Of a DNA stretch of 64,000 bases, positions 24,368-36,509 are shown one piece after another. The number at the start of each line of letters is the position of its first letter. Position 1 is the stretch's first letter. A program made the translations under genes and the position numbers. This stretch comes from Bolinopsis microptera (lineage: Eukaryota > Ctenophora > Tentaculata > Lobata > Bolinopsidae): assembly GCF_026151205.1 (NCBI RefSeq), contig NC_087076.1:20764828-20828827 (forward strand), given 5' to 3'. Below the pieces are notes generated by a model that did not search any database, had not been told where the DNA came from, and saw only the letters and a program-made list of their open reading frames with translations.

Positions 24368-25654
24368 CTGAAACAGATTTTAAGATAAGCAACTAAATAA
24401 AGATTCGTTGAGATTCTGAGTTTCTGCCCTGACGGCTAACCAAATAAAATTTGGTCGGACAGACTCATCTCGCATATTAGGAAAAGCAGCTGAGGTTTAA
24501 GATATTTACCTTCTTTCAGATTTCTTTTTTAGACTGAACTAAACTTTAAACGATAACCTCTGAATGATCTGAACAACTAACTTTAAGGACATCGATCCTA
24601 AGAAATGGCCGTTTTTAAAAGCTTTAAAAAATTTCAAAGGGTCTACACAATGTCAATAACGCGCGGCCGGCTGGCGCTAGATATTGTAAAAGGCTTACGA
24701 TTTTTTCCTTTATTCATCAGAAAGTCAATGTGGCAGACATAAAGAGCTAAAACTCTGTCAAAGCTTCTAGATCAATCTTTCGATACTGTTTAGGCGGGAA
24801 CTACAGGAGGTGCTATTTTCAGGTCCGTCTAGATCTCTGATAGGAAAAGTTAGTGGATCACTGGATCCGTCCCTGAAGTGAAACAAATGTTACTATCTTG
24901 CAAATGTTAACCATTTTATTTCGATTAGAATCGAATTTAACATACTTAAACTTGATATGATGTAATAATGAGGTACGTGTAAAAATCAAGGGTATCCCTC
25001 GAGCCAGTTCAGCTTGTGTAATATAACAAAATAAATAGGGAAAAATAAGGGAGAGTACCTGGTGCCATGCTGTGTCAACAGAAGCGCTGAGGATAAATTC
25101 AGTGAGCATTAGTTGGAAAGGATTGTCATCAGTTACTGTGTGAGTTAGTGTTGTGGTGGACGAAAGGATAAGCCGCTGATCAGGGATATAGGCCCCTCCT
25201 CACGAACTCTCTGCTGTGTTGGCGCAACGAGTGAGACTTTGGGGTGGTCAAAAGATGTGATGGTCCCGTCAAGTCTTGGCGAAACTCAACATAGGTCAGA
25301 TAGGTAGAAAACAATGCCATTGGAAAACTCTATCCAATGCAATAGTCACATTATAGTCATTTCTAGAAAAAAAAAAACCTGGTTAATGTTGTTTAATGTG
25401 AGAGAATAAGATAAAAGAGTCGACCAATTTTTGTCAGTGTAAATATTGTCAAACAGCGGGCTCCAAAATCGTCTAGGGGGAAAGAGCCCTGAATATCAGC
25501 TATCTGCCTTAGTACCTTGGCTCTAAAGTCTAAATTATGCAGCGATGACGACATAAAAAGTCGCTGTATCATGGCAAATCTTGCTTTGTCAGAACTAAAA
25601 GAAGGTTTAGGAGCAAAGTAAATATCAGACTTAAGATATGAAAGCACAGAAAGA
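23634..25654 (-). pseudogene. unrecognised multi-exon gene, partial, with one-base lesions
   Basis: Three exons chain in phase on the minus strand. Exon a, 25425-25654, includes DKARFAMIQRLFMSSSLHNL and RAKVLRQIADIQGSFPLDDF. Exon b, 25059-25284, includes SFDHPKVSLVAPTQQRVREE, then IPDQRLILSSTTTL and NPFQLMLTEFILSASVDTAW. Exon c is present twice (24178-24367 and 23634-23810) and includes FAERRLLNIIPLCLKLRPA and CRDQFTDANVALNYSM, with perfect GTAAGT donors. Exon b needs one more G in a G-run near 25193. The upstream copy of exon c has one G too many near 24284, while the downstream copy is open. The sequence reads like a conserved helical cytosolic protein, but I cannot name the family. Both 5' and 3' ends are missing. 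The lesions may be real or homopolymer sequencing errors. Confidence 0.55.
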
Positions 25655-25713
25655 CTGAGTCAAATGTACAATTGTAGCTGCTGTCAGCTATTCTGCATCA
25701 AATAAAATATTAA

Positions 25714-26259
25714 GGGGCCATCTACTTAGGACGTCCAGCAAAAAGGGAGGGGGAGGTGGTTTTGGAATTTCGGACAAATCCGGACAGTGATAGGGAGTGG
25801 TTTCTGAAAATCCGGACGTCCGGAAATTTTGGCAGAATTAACGAAAAAGTCGCATTTATTTCAACTCTTTGACACTAATTACTCAGTAAGTTTAGATCCC
25901 TGTATTTTGAACGAGAAGTCGTTTCCCAGAGCAGCTCATGAGAGCCGAGACACAACTCGCATATTCTGCTACTGCCTTAAAACTTATTCCATTGGATGGC
26001 TACCTACTTAAGTACCTTAATGTAACTGTGCTAAACTTGTTCGACACTAAATGTATTATTGTCTATTCTAAGTGACTACACATTTTATTAACAATGAATT
26101 TGAGTTGGTTTTATTTGTACTCTTTAAAGTAGCTGGAAATCCGGACGTCCGGGGGAGGGGGTTTGAAAATTCGGACACACCCGGACAGGGGGAGGGGGTG
26201 CTCCCCGGGGGTGGTCTGAAAATCTGCAATTTTGACGGACGTCCCAAGTAGATGGCCCC
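25714..26259. mobile_element. PIF/Harbinger-like MITE with TAA duplication
   Basis: Terminal inverted repeats GGGGCCATCTACTTAGGACG (left) and the complement of GGGGCCATCTACTTGGGACG (right) are flanked by TAA on both sides. Inner repeats TCCGGACGTCCGG and GGGAGGGGG occur at both ends. No transposase is seen. The assignment rests on the 3-bp TAA duplication and GGG ends. Confidence 0.7.
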
Positions 26260-26589
26260 TAAAGTCTAAACAAAAGTTCTCAAAACGTACACAACGAGAG
26301 AGTGTCGACCTACATGTCAATGAAACAGACTGTTTCACTGTTTGAGACAACACGTGTGTTTGCGCGCAATTCTGGAATAATCCGAGAGATGAACTGTAGC
26401 GAGTGTAACTTTAGTGTGCAGATGAGTGTGTACTTCGATGTATACTATTTCTGCACGTACAGGATCCTTTGTAAGGGGTCATTCACATATTTAGTTGTCA
26501 CTCACTTTGCTAACCAATACAGCAATACTGGGGTAGGTTCACTGATAGTGTTTCTCAGAGATATAGATGGCTGTAAATTATGCTAATAA

Positions 26590-27350
26590 ATATATAAAAA
26601 TAAATATGGTCAAATGTTAAACAATGAGATGATTTAAGAGAAGCAAATATTAGTGGACTGAAATTATAATCTGATAAAGTGCAGCTGTGAACTCAAATGT
26701 ATAAAACAAACTCACAATTCGGATCGAACAGTTTAAAATGAAACACAATAAGACAGAGTAATTGGTAAAATGTTAAACAATAAGCTGTTTTAAGACAAGA
26801 AAATATTAGTCGACTGAAATTATGATCTGATAAAGTGCAATGTGAACTCAAATGTATAAAACAACAGATCGAACAGTATACAATAGTACATTTAACAAAT
26901 GTACTATTGCAAATGACAAAAGTGTAATAAGGTAACTGGTAACAAGTCTGCTGGTTATTCAAAATTTAACATTAAAATATGTCCCGGCCCTTTGAATCAT
27001 CCGCCGAATGATCAACTGAATGATTGCAACAGACAAAGAAACAAGCAAAATTTGTTAAATGGAGTGCATGATCAAAGAAGGTATATTAGCTCCCTACAAA
27101 AATCTAATCCAATGAGAAAATAAATCTAAAGTCCAATTGCAAAAGACAAAAGTGTAGCAAGGTAACTGCATGGGTAACAAGTCTGCTGGTTATTGAGAAT
27201 TTAACATTAAAATATGTCCCGGCCCTTTGAATCATCCGCCGAATGATCAACTGAATGATTGCAACAAACAAAGGAACAAGCAAAATTTGTTCAGAATAAA
27301 ACAAATATTCAGAATAAAACAAATATTATATTCAAATCTCTTTATTCAAC
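26590..27350. repeat. array of ~160-230-bp repeats, left flank of the split LINE
   Basis: A ~160-bp unit is duplicated at about 26600 and 26765. A longer unit with TAACAAGTCTGCTGGTTATT, ATGTCCCGGCCCTTTG and GGAGTGCATGATCAAAGAAG recurs at about 26890 and 27130. The same unit appears at 31068-31600 on the other side of the LINE/MULE complex. Confidence 0.8.
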
Positions 27351-27739
27351 AATATTAAATCATTATAGAACCTAATTTGTGGCTTGATCGTTATGTTAGG
27401 GCTATTCTGTTAGCTGATGCTGACAGGCACTGCATGGGGCAGAGACTTAGGACCATTACGCTGGAGGCTTACAATGACCCTTTTTGAACCCCATGGCAGT
27501 GCTAGTTTTATTATGGTACAAATTGTAAATCGAAGTTATGAAAACGATCAAGTCACTCCTGTTTTACACTATCAACAGCTACTTAAAACAACCTAGATTG
27601 TACAACTCACTTTGAAGATTAAACTGTTAAGTGATGAGTGATTGGGCTCATTAAACATTTTAGTAGCGGAGACATGCGGATCAGCTTCTTGAGGTTCTAA
27701 TAGTTCATTCAGACAAGAAGTTTTACTTTTTCAAATTTA

Positions 27740-28167
27740 GTTGTTCAAGCTGCCTGAGTTCAGAAAGTTTGCCAAAGGGGCCCAGGTATTCTTGTCACCT
27801 TTACCCTGAGACGAGAGAAGTCGTTCAGTGCCAACATCTGACGGAATGAATTCCAAAGGCAACTAGATTTGTAAACGAAACTGTTTGAGGGCATGGTTGT
27901 TATAAGAAGAGTTTCTTTGCCGGGTCTTTTAGACAAACAGAAAAGTTCAAATAGTGCAATTGGTGTTCGATACTTAAACACTTTAAAAAGTTCATTGCAG
28001 CAGTGTTACGCGTATAAATTATGCAATGTCATGAGTGATTGACGGGCAAAAATTGGCTTGGTGTGCTCTCTCTCAAAGAATTTGCTAGTAAGTTTCTGTT
28101 CACTGATGGGTCTAGTCCTAGCACATGTCATAAATTTATCAAGGTATGCTTTTTTGTCACCAAACAT
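27740..28167 (-). pseudogene. LINE RT ORF, 3' part (separated by MULE insertion)
   Basis: The minus strand encodes the C-terminal tail of a CR1/L2-type ORF2: AYLDKFMTCARTRPISEQKL, FFEREHTKPIFARQSLMTLH, then in another frame FKYRTPIALFELF and SCLWNSFR. It continues directly from the RT at 30496-31084 once the MULE is subtracted. Frame breaks show decay. Confidence 0.82.
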
Positions 28168-28590
28168 GATACGAAGGGTATAGGACACAAGGGCGGAAGA
28201 CGCGTGGGCGGAGGTCGCGTAGGCGGAAGACTTGAGGGCGGAGGACGCAAGGGCGGAAGTTTCCTAAAAGGTTGGACACGAGGGCGGAGGTCGCGAGGGC
28301 GGAGGTCGATCCCATGATTTGGGCGGAAGACTCGTAAAACGATCACATGTCCTAAATGCTCGACTGGTAATACTACAAAACCGGAAACATCACACAACGT
28401 ACTTCAAATTGTATAAATTATATAAGTTATATTCAATCAAAGTTATATTCAATCATTTTAGTGGTACTGATTTCGAATTCTTTGTAACTTTACAAACAAA
28501 ATACACAGGGTTATACTTATAGAGAACGCTTAACGGTAATATAAATCACAATGTAATCAATCAATTTTGTCAAACCCGAATAGAATAATA

Positions 28591-28839
28591 TCACAATAAC
28601 ATAAACATTTCACATAGCACAACATCATCCTCGTACGAATGGTAGTTCTGAACTATGCTGAAGATTCTTCTATCCTTGTCGCTATTGGCCTTCCTCCTCT
28701 TAGGCTGCTGCTCTCCAAGCGAATTCGCTAAGGTCTTCTTGTCTGTCGAGGACTGTTCCATCTGGACTAGGAGATTCTGACGTTGACTCAAGTTGTTCGT
28801 TTCACTGTGCAATCTTTTCGTGTGAAAACTGTTGATCAT
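28591..28839 (-). pseudogene. inverted duplicate of the MULE transposase 3' end
   Basis: This minus-strand frame repeats the C-terminus of the transposase at 29605-30087 (VQMEQSSTDKK…LANSLGEQ and KANSDKDRRIFSIVQNYHSY) with a few substitutions. It exists because the left arm is an inverted copy of the right end, so it is not an independent gene. Confidence 0.8.
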
Positions 28840-29183
28840 ATCCCAGAAGCCCTTGTGTCATGTGACTCAAACTATCGAATCGAGTCACGTGATACATAAC
28901 TTCGACTCACGTCATGAATCACCATGGTCATGATCTCATATAACACAACGGTATGTGAGGACATCACAACATCACGAGCGATCTGGGATCTGATCTGGCA
29001 TCTGTAAACTGATCTGGGATATGATCAACTGTTTTCACACGAAGAGATTGCACAGTGAAACGAACAACTTGAGTCACAACGTAGACGACTCGAGAGACAA
29101 CTAGTATATTTAATACCGATGTTGGGAATAGAAGTATCTTATTATTTAGTTCCAGCTACATCTCAACTACTACAATAACAACC

Positions 29184-30087
29184 ATGTACGATGAAGATAC
29201 AGTAAAGATTATCAGAGGAAGGACTCCTACCAGTCAGAATCTCCTACACGGTGGTTTCCGCTACTCTAAGGATGGAAAGCTTACCACCGATGGACGCCAA
29301 GCCTGGAGATGTGTGAGGAAGAAAGACTGTTGCCGTGGTCGTCTGTATACCCTGAACGAATCCTTGGTGAAAGTGACACAGATACATAACCACGACGCTG
29401 ATATCGCTGACTGTGAATTGAAAGAAGTCCTCGCTAAAGTCCAGGATCTGGCTGCTACGACGATGACTACTAACCACAACATCGTTTGCTCCGTTACTGG
29501 TCCCATGTCTCAGGATGCACGTGCCCGCCTCCCCAACGAACAAGCGGTGAAGTTCATCTGGCCAGAAGAACTACACCCCTACACGAATCTGGATACGGAG
29601 ACTGATGCTCCTAGCCTTCATCCCCACCGAGGACGTCATCGAAGCGTTTTTCAGAATCCTGGATGATATACCGATAGGCCTCGACATTGACGATCTCCTG
29701 GCATACTTCCAGACCACTTGGATCCAGGGACTAACGACTGCCTCCGGCACCGGACGAGCTAAATTCCCTCCGTCCACGTGGAATGCCTATGAACGCAGCC
29801 ACTTCAACATGAACCGGACAAACAACGTGGTGGAGTCCTGGAACAAGAAGTTCTCTGCTCTAGTCGGACACGCAAACCCGACCATCTACAATTTCATTGC
29901 AGCAGTCCAGATGGAACAGTCCTCGACAGACAAGAAGATCTTAGCGAATTCGCTTGGAGAGCAGCCGCCTAAGAGGAAGAAGGCCAACAGCGACAAGGAT
30001 AGAAGAATCCTCAGCATAGTTCAGAACTACCATTCGTACGAGGATGATGTTTTAACCTATATTGATTTGCTAAAGAGTGCTATGTGA
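29184..30087 (+). pseudogene. FLYWCH/MULE transposase, internally deleted
   Basis: 29184-29666 starts at ATG. It encodes a FLYWCH zinc-finger-like module (GFRYSKDGKLTTDGRQAWRC, KKDCCRGRLYT, ending IHNHDAD, with the Cys/His ligands in order) and then a linker. 29605-30087, in another frame, encodes the MULE C-terminal part: EAFFRILDDIP, AKFPPSTWNAYERSHFNMNR and TNNVVESWNKKFSALVGHA. The DDE catalytic core between them is missing and the frame changes near 29600, so the protein is not functional. Confidence 0.85.
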
Positions 30088-30495
30088 AATGTTTATGTTA
30101 TTGCATGATATTATTCTATTCGGGTTTTGACAAAATTGATTGATTACATTGTGATTTATATTACCTTTAAGCGTTCTCTATAACCCTGTGTATTTTGTTT
30201 TTAAAGTTACAAAGAATTCGAAATCAGTACCACTAAAATGATTGAATATAACTTATATAATTTATACAATTTGAAGTACGTTGTGTGATGTTTCCGGTTT
30301 TGTAGTATTACCAGTCGAGCATTTAGGACATGTGATCGTTTTACGAGTCTTCCGCCCAAATCATGGGATCGACCTCCGCCCTCGTGTCCAACCTTTTAGG
30401 AAACTTCCGCCCTTGCGTCCTCCGCCCTCAAGTCTTCCGCCTACGCGACCTCCGCCCACGCGTCTTCCGCCCTCCTGACTGGTTCCCGATACGAA

Positions 30496-31084
30496 CACAC
30501 TTTTTCTGGGCTACAAATAGTGGTTGAAGTTTATTATTACTTGCACCTCCCCAAACGGTAATGCCATAAGATAGGTGACTTTCAAACAGTGTGTGGTACA
30601 GGTCCTTATGGATAGATGATGGAATTTTATCCTTAATCATGTATAGCCTCCCAGAACAGGACGAGAGTTTTCTAACTAGTTTGTCTCTATAGGGATTGAA
30701 AGTTAGGCCTTCGTCGACAATTACTCCCAGAAATTTCGTTTCCTGCACCTTTGAGAGAGGTAGGCCATTGAGGTAAAGTCTATTTTCAATTAATAAAGAT
30801 TGATCATCAAGTTTTCTTTTAGCTGTATTGAATTCTATATAGCAACTTTTCTTGGCGTTAACATGTAATTTATTAGCCAATGTGTACTCGTGGACTGATC
30901 GTAGGACCCTATTAGCATTATTGTAGGCCTCTGCTCTATTTTTGGCAACTACAAATATGTTTGTATCATCAGCAAATAAGACATAGCTAGTGTTATCGAG
31001 TTGAGAGTTTGTTAAGTCATTTATGTATATTAAAAACAGGAGAGGCCCAAGGCAGCTCCCCTGTGGAATGGAGTGCATGATCAA
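30496..31084 (-). pseudogene. LINE reverse transcriptase fragment, 5' part
   Basis: The minus-strand frame contains SIPQGSCLGPLLFLIYINDL and YVLFADDTNIF (RT motifs with FADD catalytic residues), KKSCYIEFNTAKR, TKFLGVIVDEGLTF and LYHTLFESHLSYGITVWGG. It ends at QKKCVRI where the MULE begins. Its 5' end near 31068 runs into the repeat array, so the N-terminal palm and endonuclease are absent. Confidence 0.88.
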
Positions 31085-31600
31085 AGAAGGTATATTAAAG
31101 CTCCCTACAAAAATCTAATCCAATGAGAAAATAAATCCAAAGTCCATTTGCAAAAGACATAAGTGTAGCAAGGTAACTGCATGGGTAACAAGTCTGCTGG
31201 TTATTGAGAATTTAACATTAAAATATGTCCCGGCCCTTTGGAGCATCCGCCGAATGATCAACCGAATGATTGCAACAGACAAAGAAACAAGCAAAATTTG
31301 TTAAATGGAGTGCATGATCAAAGAAGGTATATTAGCTCCCTACAAAAATCTAATCCAATGAGAAAATAAATCTTAAGTCCAATTGTAAATGACAAAAGTG
31401 TAGCAAGGTAACTGGTAACAAGTCTGCTGGTTATTGAGAATTTAACATTAAAATATGTCCCGGCCCTTTGGATCATCCGCCGAATGATCAACCGAATGAT
31501 TGCAACAGATAAAGAAACAAGCAAAATTTGTTAAATGGAGTGCATGATCAAAGAAGGTATATTAGCTATCTACAAAAATCAAATCCAATGAGAAAATATT
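31068..31600. repeat. ~230-bp repeats, right flank of the split LINE
   Basis: Units start at about 31071, 31305 and 31545 (each GGAGTGCATGATCAAAGAAG followed by GTATATTA). They match those at 26890-27300 closely. The short minus-strand frames here are carried by the repeat. Confidence 0.8.
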
Positions 31601-31754
31601 GTTTTCCGATATTACAATCACAATCCACGGACATGACTAAAAATGACTGACACGTCCCGCGCGGCATCAGAAATATGGGAGGAAATCTGGCACCACGATT
31701 TGTGGTGCCAGTTGTGGCCATGGATAGAGCCCTCTTTGCCGCCTCCGGCGGTCG

Positions 31755-32600
31755 CGCGCTACTGCAAGCGAGAGGGCTCTGGTTAGAGCAAGGGTCAGAC
31801 CATTAACAATGGTCAAGTATACACATGGCTATTTGTAGCGCGATGCACTACTGGGTCGCGCGCGCATCAAATAATGCTTCTCGCAACCACCTTCTTCGGT
31901 AGATCGGCGAGATGCACCACTGTGCCTCACCGAGCTGCGAAGGATTGACATCGTGAATCAACATGGCTATATGAAGCTCCCCCTGTATCTAATCGTAGAA
32001 ACTTTATAGTGAAGCGACGGTGGGGGTCACTACGTGATACAAAAATGGTCATGGGTTTTAGATTGTAAATCAAACCAAAATTATAGGTATGCTGTGCATA
32101 TTTTTACCAATTTACAGTGTAGTATGAAAATCGAGCGCTGAGGCGAATACTGTTGCATTATCACACTAATACTTTATTAATTATATTGATAAATTTCGCA
32201 TTGGAACACCTTTTGTCTCAATTCAATTATAATTGATGTTCAATTCGATCCCAGCTCAGTATACAGGAAACCTTACTGGCTGGGAGTATTACTACACTAA
32301 CAGGTGATTGCGTTTTCACAGCTTGTTCAAGCTCTCTCTCGCGCGCGCGCTCGTTAGTTTATTATATTGCACGCTTCAAACATTTCAATGCAACTGCACC
32401 ACATGAAACAATTCAACCAATTAGAGGACAAGAATCCACAAAGTTAAAGCTGCGCACTATTGATTGACGATGTCAATCCTTCGCATCTCGCCGATCTGCT
32501 TAAGTGTGGTTGCGAGAAGCATTATTTGATGCGCGCGCGACCCAGTAGTGCATCGCGCTACAACGCACTAATGTTAAGCAAAAATTAAAACTTTTTGAGA
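31755..32600. repeat. inverted-repeat element and GC-rich repeat copy
   Basis: A ~55-bp inverted pair, TTGTAGCGCGATGCACTACT…CGCATCAAATAATGC at 31834-31890 and its complement at about 32510-32565, brackets ~620 bp. A second inverted pair around GGCGAGATG/GATTGACATCG lies just inside. Immediately left is another copy of the 18.0-18.3 kb repeat (GCGCGCTACTGCAAGCGAGA at 31755). No gene is seen. Confidence 0.65.
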
Positions 32601-33714
32601 TAACTCATGAAAATCTCAAGCGTGCTAAATCACTTTACAGTCGATTTTTGAAATTGTTCTAAAAGGGTCCCCGACAGTTGAAACCAAATTCAATCGATGT
32701 CTTTTCGAACGCTGATTCCGAATGACAAAGGGTTAAAATACTCCCCTGACGAGATATTGGCGAAAAACTGTCTTGATCACGTGATATGACCGTATAAGGA
32801 AGTTAATCTAATTTCTCGCTGGGGTTAGGGTTTCAGTATATGCTTTTGTTAAGGATTGGGTTAGGGTTAGGGTTGGGATCAGATTAAAGGGTTAAGGTTT
32901 CGAATAGTCGTTCAGGACCAGCTAGAGAACGAGTTAAAAAAGTCACGTGATAGTCGAGTGTAGAGTGATTAATCATCATCCCCAAAATCTACAATGTCCC
33001 TAATTTTCTTACTGGGGAGGTAACTTTATTTTTCAAAGCAAACATTTTGCAAAAAACCGGAAGTGTCTACCTCTTTAACTTTCAAAGTTAAACCCTAGCC
33101 ATTAATGTTTCCTGGGATTATTAACTATGTTTTCATGTATCCTCATTAATCAATGAAACAAGAAATTTCCCGTAAACTTGAACTCCATGTGTGACATACG
33201 TTTTATTTTCACCATGCTTCATCGTGATCATTGGTTGATTAAATTGGTTTGCATGATTTCTCTATAATTGCAATGTATTATTCGACGGAATTAGAAAAAC
33301 AAAATGATCGAAAGGGATTGTCTTTGCTGAATTTGCACCATTTTAGATTATTCAATATAATCACTTAGTTTTTCTTTCAATCCTGAAATTTGATCAGTAA
33401 TCCCGATTTCACTCGTAGAGGTTCAGCTTTGGCTGATACTTCATGGTAATCTAGGATTCTGGACAGAATTCAGCAGTAAAGAAGCCATAATAACAGTAGT
33501 CTTGTAGAAAAGGGAATTTTTCGAAAATATTAGGGGAAGGGTAAAGGGTATAGTGAATCTCTAATGCTATTATAATCCTATTATATAACGTAGTGATTGT
33601 GATTTTTTGTAAACTGTTCTGACCAAACCATGTTCTAGTAATCGGTTTGCTAATTTATTTAAGAACTACTAATTTTAATTTACAGCATTATGTATCGCTG
33701 AATATGATATCTAG
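32600..33714. other. intergenic; upstream region of the first kinase
   Basis: It contains a short GGGTTAGGGTTAGGG stretch near 32860. TTTAATTTACAG at 33675-33686 could be the acceptor of a 5'-UTR intron just ahead of the kinase ATG. No other coding potential is seen. Confidence 0.4.
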
Positions 33715-35268
33715 ATGAAAGAAAGGAACCTTATTCTTGCTATTGATGTTGGGACAACAAACTGCAAGGCAGCTGTGATCAACAAGTCTGGTCAGATTCT
33801 TAAACTTGCAGTTAAACCAGTTTCTCTTATCTCACCGTGGAAAGGCTGGTTCGAAATATGTCCCAACAAACTATGGTCTGACATTTGTTGCTTAATTCGT
33901 ACTGTTTCCGCAAACTTCAAGGATCAGATTCTCACATTTGGAATATCTGTCCAAAGAAATACTTTTATCACTTGGAATAAAGTTACTGGGGAATATTTGC
34001 ACAATTTTATCACTTGGATGGACAAACGGTCCAGTAAAATGTGCTCTGAATGGAATGATGGTTACCTAAAAAATATGGCACAGTGGGTAACTTGGATTTT
34101 GGGATCTCTTTGTGGCTCTCATCGTATGTTGTGTGCATCAACATTTAGTGTGAAAGATAATGCTATTCCAATGCGTCTTAAATGGGTGATAACGAATAAC
34201 AAGAAAGCTGCACAACTTTTGAAAAGTAAAGAACTCTGCTTTGGCACAATTGAAACATGGCTTATATGGAAACTGACAAGAGGTAGAACATGGGCTACAG
34301 AATTCAGTTGTGCTAGTTCTACTGGCATCTTTGATATTTGGAGTCAGTCATGGAGTTCACTTATGACATATCTGTTTGGAATCCCAGTTGAGATGTTACC
34401 AGATGTAAAACCCTCCAACGCAAACTTTGGAAAAGTCGACAAAAGCCTGGGCTTTGGTTTCTCAGTTCCTATAACTGGCGTTCTGGGTGATCAGCAAGCT
34501 TCAATATTTGGAAATTTGCTCTATGATGTTGGCAATGTAAAACTAACATTAGGAACAATTATATCTTGTAACATAAATACAGGGCGTGAAACACACCCTA
34601 CTTCTAACACTATATATCCTTTGATTGGCTGGAAATTGAAGGGAGAGGAGCCATTCTTTATAGCTGAATTTTTTGCTGGTAATGGTGGAAAAGCACTTGA
34701 TTGGACAGTGACTTCTGGACTAGTAAAGAGCATCAGCGAAATTGATTCAGTGGCCAGGCAAGTTCCAAACTCAGATGGTGTGATATTCGTTCCTGCTTTC
34801 AATGGAGTAGAGGTCCCACTAAAAGATGCCTTTGCTGAAACCTCCCTTTGTGGAATTACATTTAACACAAAAACAAGTCACATTGTGCGAGCAGTTCTTG
34901 AATCTCAAGTATTCTTAAGTTGTCATGTATTAAAATTCATATTCCAGTATTACAGTAAGCCACCAGAAATTGTAGTAGATGGTGGCATAAGTCGTTCTTC
35001 CTTTATTTTAGAGTCTCTAGTGCAGTTATCGTCAGTAAATGTTCAGAAATCTGAATGTGTGGACGGAAGTCTAATAGGAGCAGCTCTTCTTGCAGGGTTA
35101 GGAGCAGGCCTTTATCAATCTTTGACCGATATTAAGTCTTCTGTTATGCTTGATTTTAAACTAATCACTCAGGATTCAAAATTTGCAGATGATCAAATGA
35201 GAGATAACCATGAAAAATGGCATATTTCAGTTGACAAATGTGTTCACTGGTCTAACAGATTAGCATAG
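33715..35268 (+). CDS. GK5: FGGY kinase, glycerol kinase 5-like, copy 1
   Basis: This uninterrupted 517-residue frame starts at ATG 33715. FGGY carbohydrate kinases phosphorylate glycerol or related polyols with ATP in the cytosol. It has the N-terminal phosphate-binding loop DVGTTNCK (residues 11-18), GISVQRNTFITWNKVTGEYL near 77 (close to GK5 proteins), FGTIETWLIWKLT near 179, the catalytic-Asp motif GDQQAS near 260 and DGGISRS near 421. Length matches the family. The usual G-T-G of the ATP site reads LGTII here and the DGG…N motif has Ser, so activity may be altered. It has no introns, unlike its neighbours, and lies in tandem with a related copy 1.2 kb downstream. AATAAA at 35528-35533 can serve as polyadenylation signal. 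GK5 substrate specificity is not well settled. Confidence 0.85.
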   Translation: MKERNLILAIDVGTTNCKAAVINKSGQILKLAVKPVSLISPWKGWFEICPNKLWSDICCLIRTVSANFKDQILTFGISVQRNTFITWNKVTGEYLHNFITWMDKRSSKMCSEWNDGYLKNMAQWVTWILGSLCGSHRMLCASTFSVKDNAIPMRLKWVITNNKKAAQLLKSKELCFGTIETWLIWKLTRGRTWATEFSCASSTGIFDIWSQSWSSLMTYLFGIPVEMLPDVKPSNANFGKVDKSLGFGFSVPITGVLGDQQASIFGNLLYDVGNVKLTLGTIISCNINTGRETHPTSNTIYPLIGWKLKGEEPFFIAEFFAGNGGKALDWTVTSGLVKSISEIDSVARQVPNSDGVIFVPAFNGVEVPLKDAFAETSLCGITFNTKTSHIVRAVLESQVFLSCHVLKFIFQYYSKPPEIVVDGGISRSSFILESLVQLSSVNVQKSECVDGSLIGAALLAGLGAGLYQSLTDIKSSVMLDFKLITQDSKFADDQMRDNHEKWHISVDKCVHWSNRLA

Positions 35269-36509
35269 GTATACGGTTATTATTAGGTTTATATTAGACA
35301 TAGTGTTAAAAATAATAAGATTTTTAATTGGATTAAGTAACTTAAAGGATTATGTAAATTTCATTATTTAAGTATTAAAACATTGCAGTGTATATTCAAA
35401 TGAATTAACCAGAATATCCTATTTTGTACCTTATCAGTAATCAATTATCACCAATTTTTTCATTTATATTATGATGTAAACATGTATTAAGCTTAGTTAT
35501 TCTTTCTTATTTAAATAATATGTATTAAATAAATACATATTGTATGTATTCAGAGTTCAGAGCTGTTTTAAATCCAGCTATTCGTTATTAGTTGATATTA
35601 AAAGTTCATCTTATCAATTATCATAATATTACACTTCAATATAAAAATATATAATAGACTTGCAAATTTGTGGGCGGGGTGAACCATTTTTTCACCTAAG
35701 AACTTTTGTAGCTCTTCAATTTAACATGGTTAAATGAACAGTATTTTGTTTTTCACTGAAGATTGAGTCTAACACTAACAGTTTGTGATCAATCACCCAG
35801 AAACTTCTAGGGATAGTTTTGAAGATTTTCCAGACAGGATTTTGAGAAAGGCCTTTTTGGAAACCTTGGACCAAATTATTATAATATGATAACTTTTTTA
35901 GAAAAAATGTTTACTAGAAAATATATTCGAATGTTTAATTATAGCTGTTAGTTGTCAATATTTTGTTAGCTCTTTATATAGCCGGAAAGTTTTATGTGTA
36001 TTTAGTTTTGTTGTTTTATTGTATTTGAGCTTTAAATCCTAGTGAAAGCTATTGGTTCGATCATGCTGCACCAAATGAGTAGCATCTTTATCAATTGTTT
36101 CATGTTTTTGATGTTAGCACGATAATATTTAGTACTGGTATAACTTTGGCCTCTCTTGTTAACATTTTTAAATTTTTACTTTTGGTAATGGGTTTGTAAA
36201 TATACATAATATGCTGTGTAACAAATTAGTTTTTCACTGTCTCCAGAAGTTTCGATAATTCCGCCCTAATTCTTGCCATTCATCTTGCATAACCCCTCTG
36301 CTCATCTATCTGTAAAATCAAAAACATTATCAACATCCAATTTGTAATCCCATGAGAAAACATGATTGATAGTGATCATGCACCATTTCCAGATATACTA
36401 AAATGAATGTAGTCCTAAACATTTTTAAATTCAAAATTCTATAAAAGTTGTATGCTGGTCAGGCAGGGAATGGCTCAACTTCATAGGGTGAAAGATTGAT
36501 GATTGGAGA
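35269..36509. other. spacer between the two kinases
   Basis: The spacer is AT-rich. 35780-35870 is a diverged copy of a repeat inside the hAT element at 11990-12120 (CAATCACCC-GAAACT, CCAGACAG-ATTTTGAGA-AGGCC, CTTGGACC). No coding exon is seen. Confidence 0.45.

Larger units (their letters stand above)
28176..30487. mobile_element. MULE (Mutator-like, FLYWCH type) with long inverted arms
   Basis: The element is inserted in a LINE. The flanking direct repeat is GATACGAA (28168-28175 and 30488-30495), close to the 9-bp duplication of MULEs. Ends start GGG. Arms of about 570-600 bp (28190-28768 and 29903-30475) are inverted copies. They begin with a GGGCGGA-rich minisatellite and extend into the 3' part of the transposase ORF. 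A second inverted pair (28787-28847 and 29014-29073) lies inside. It carries a transposase gene with the catalytic centre deleted. Confidence 0.85.
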
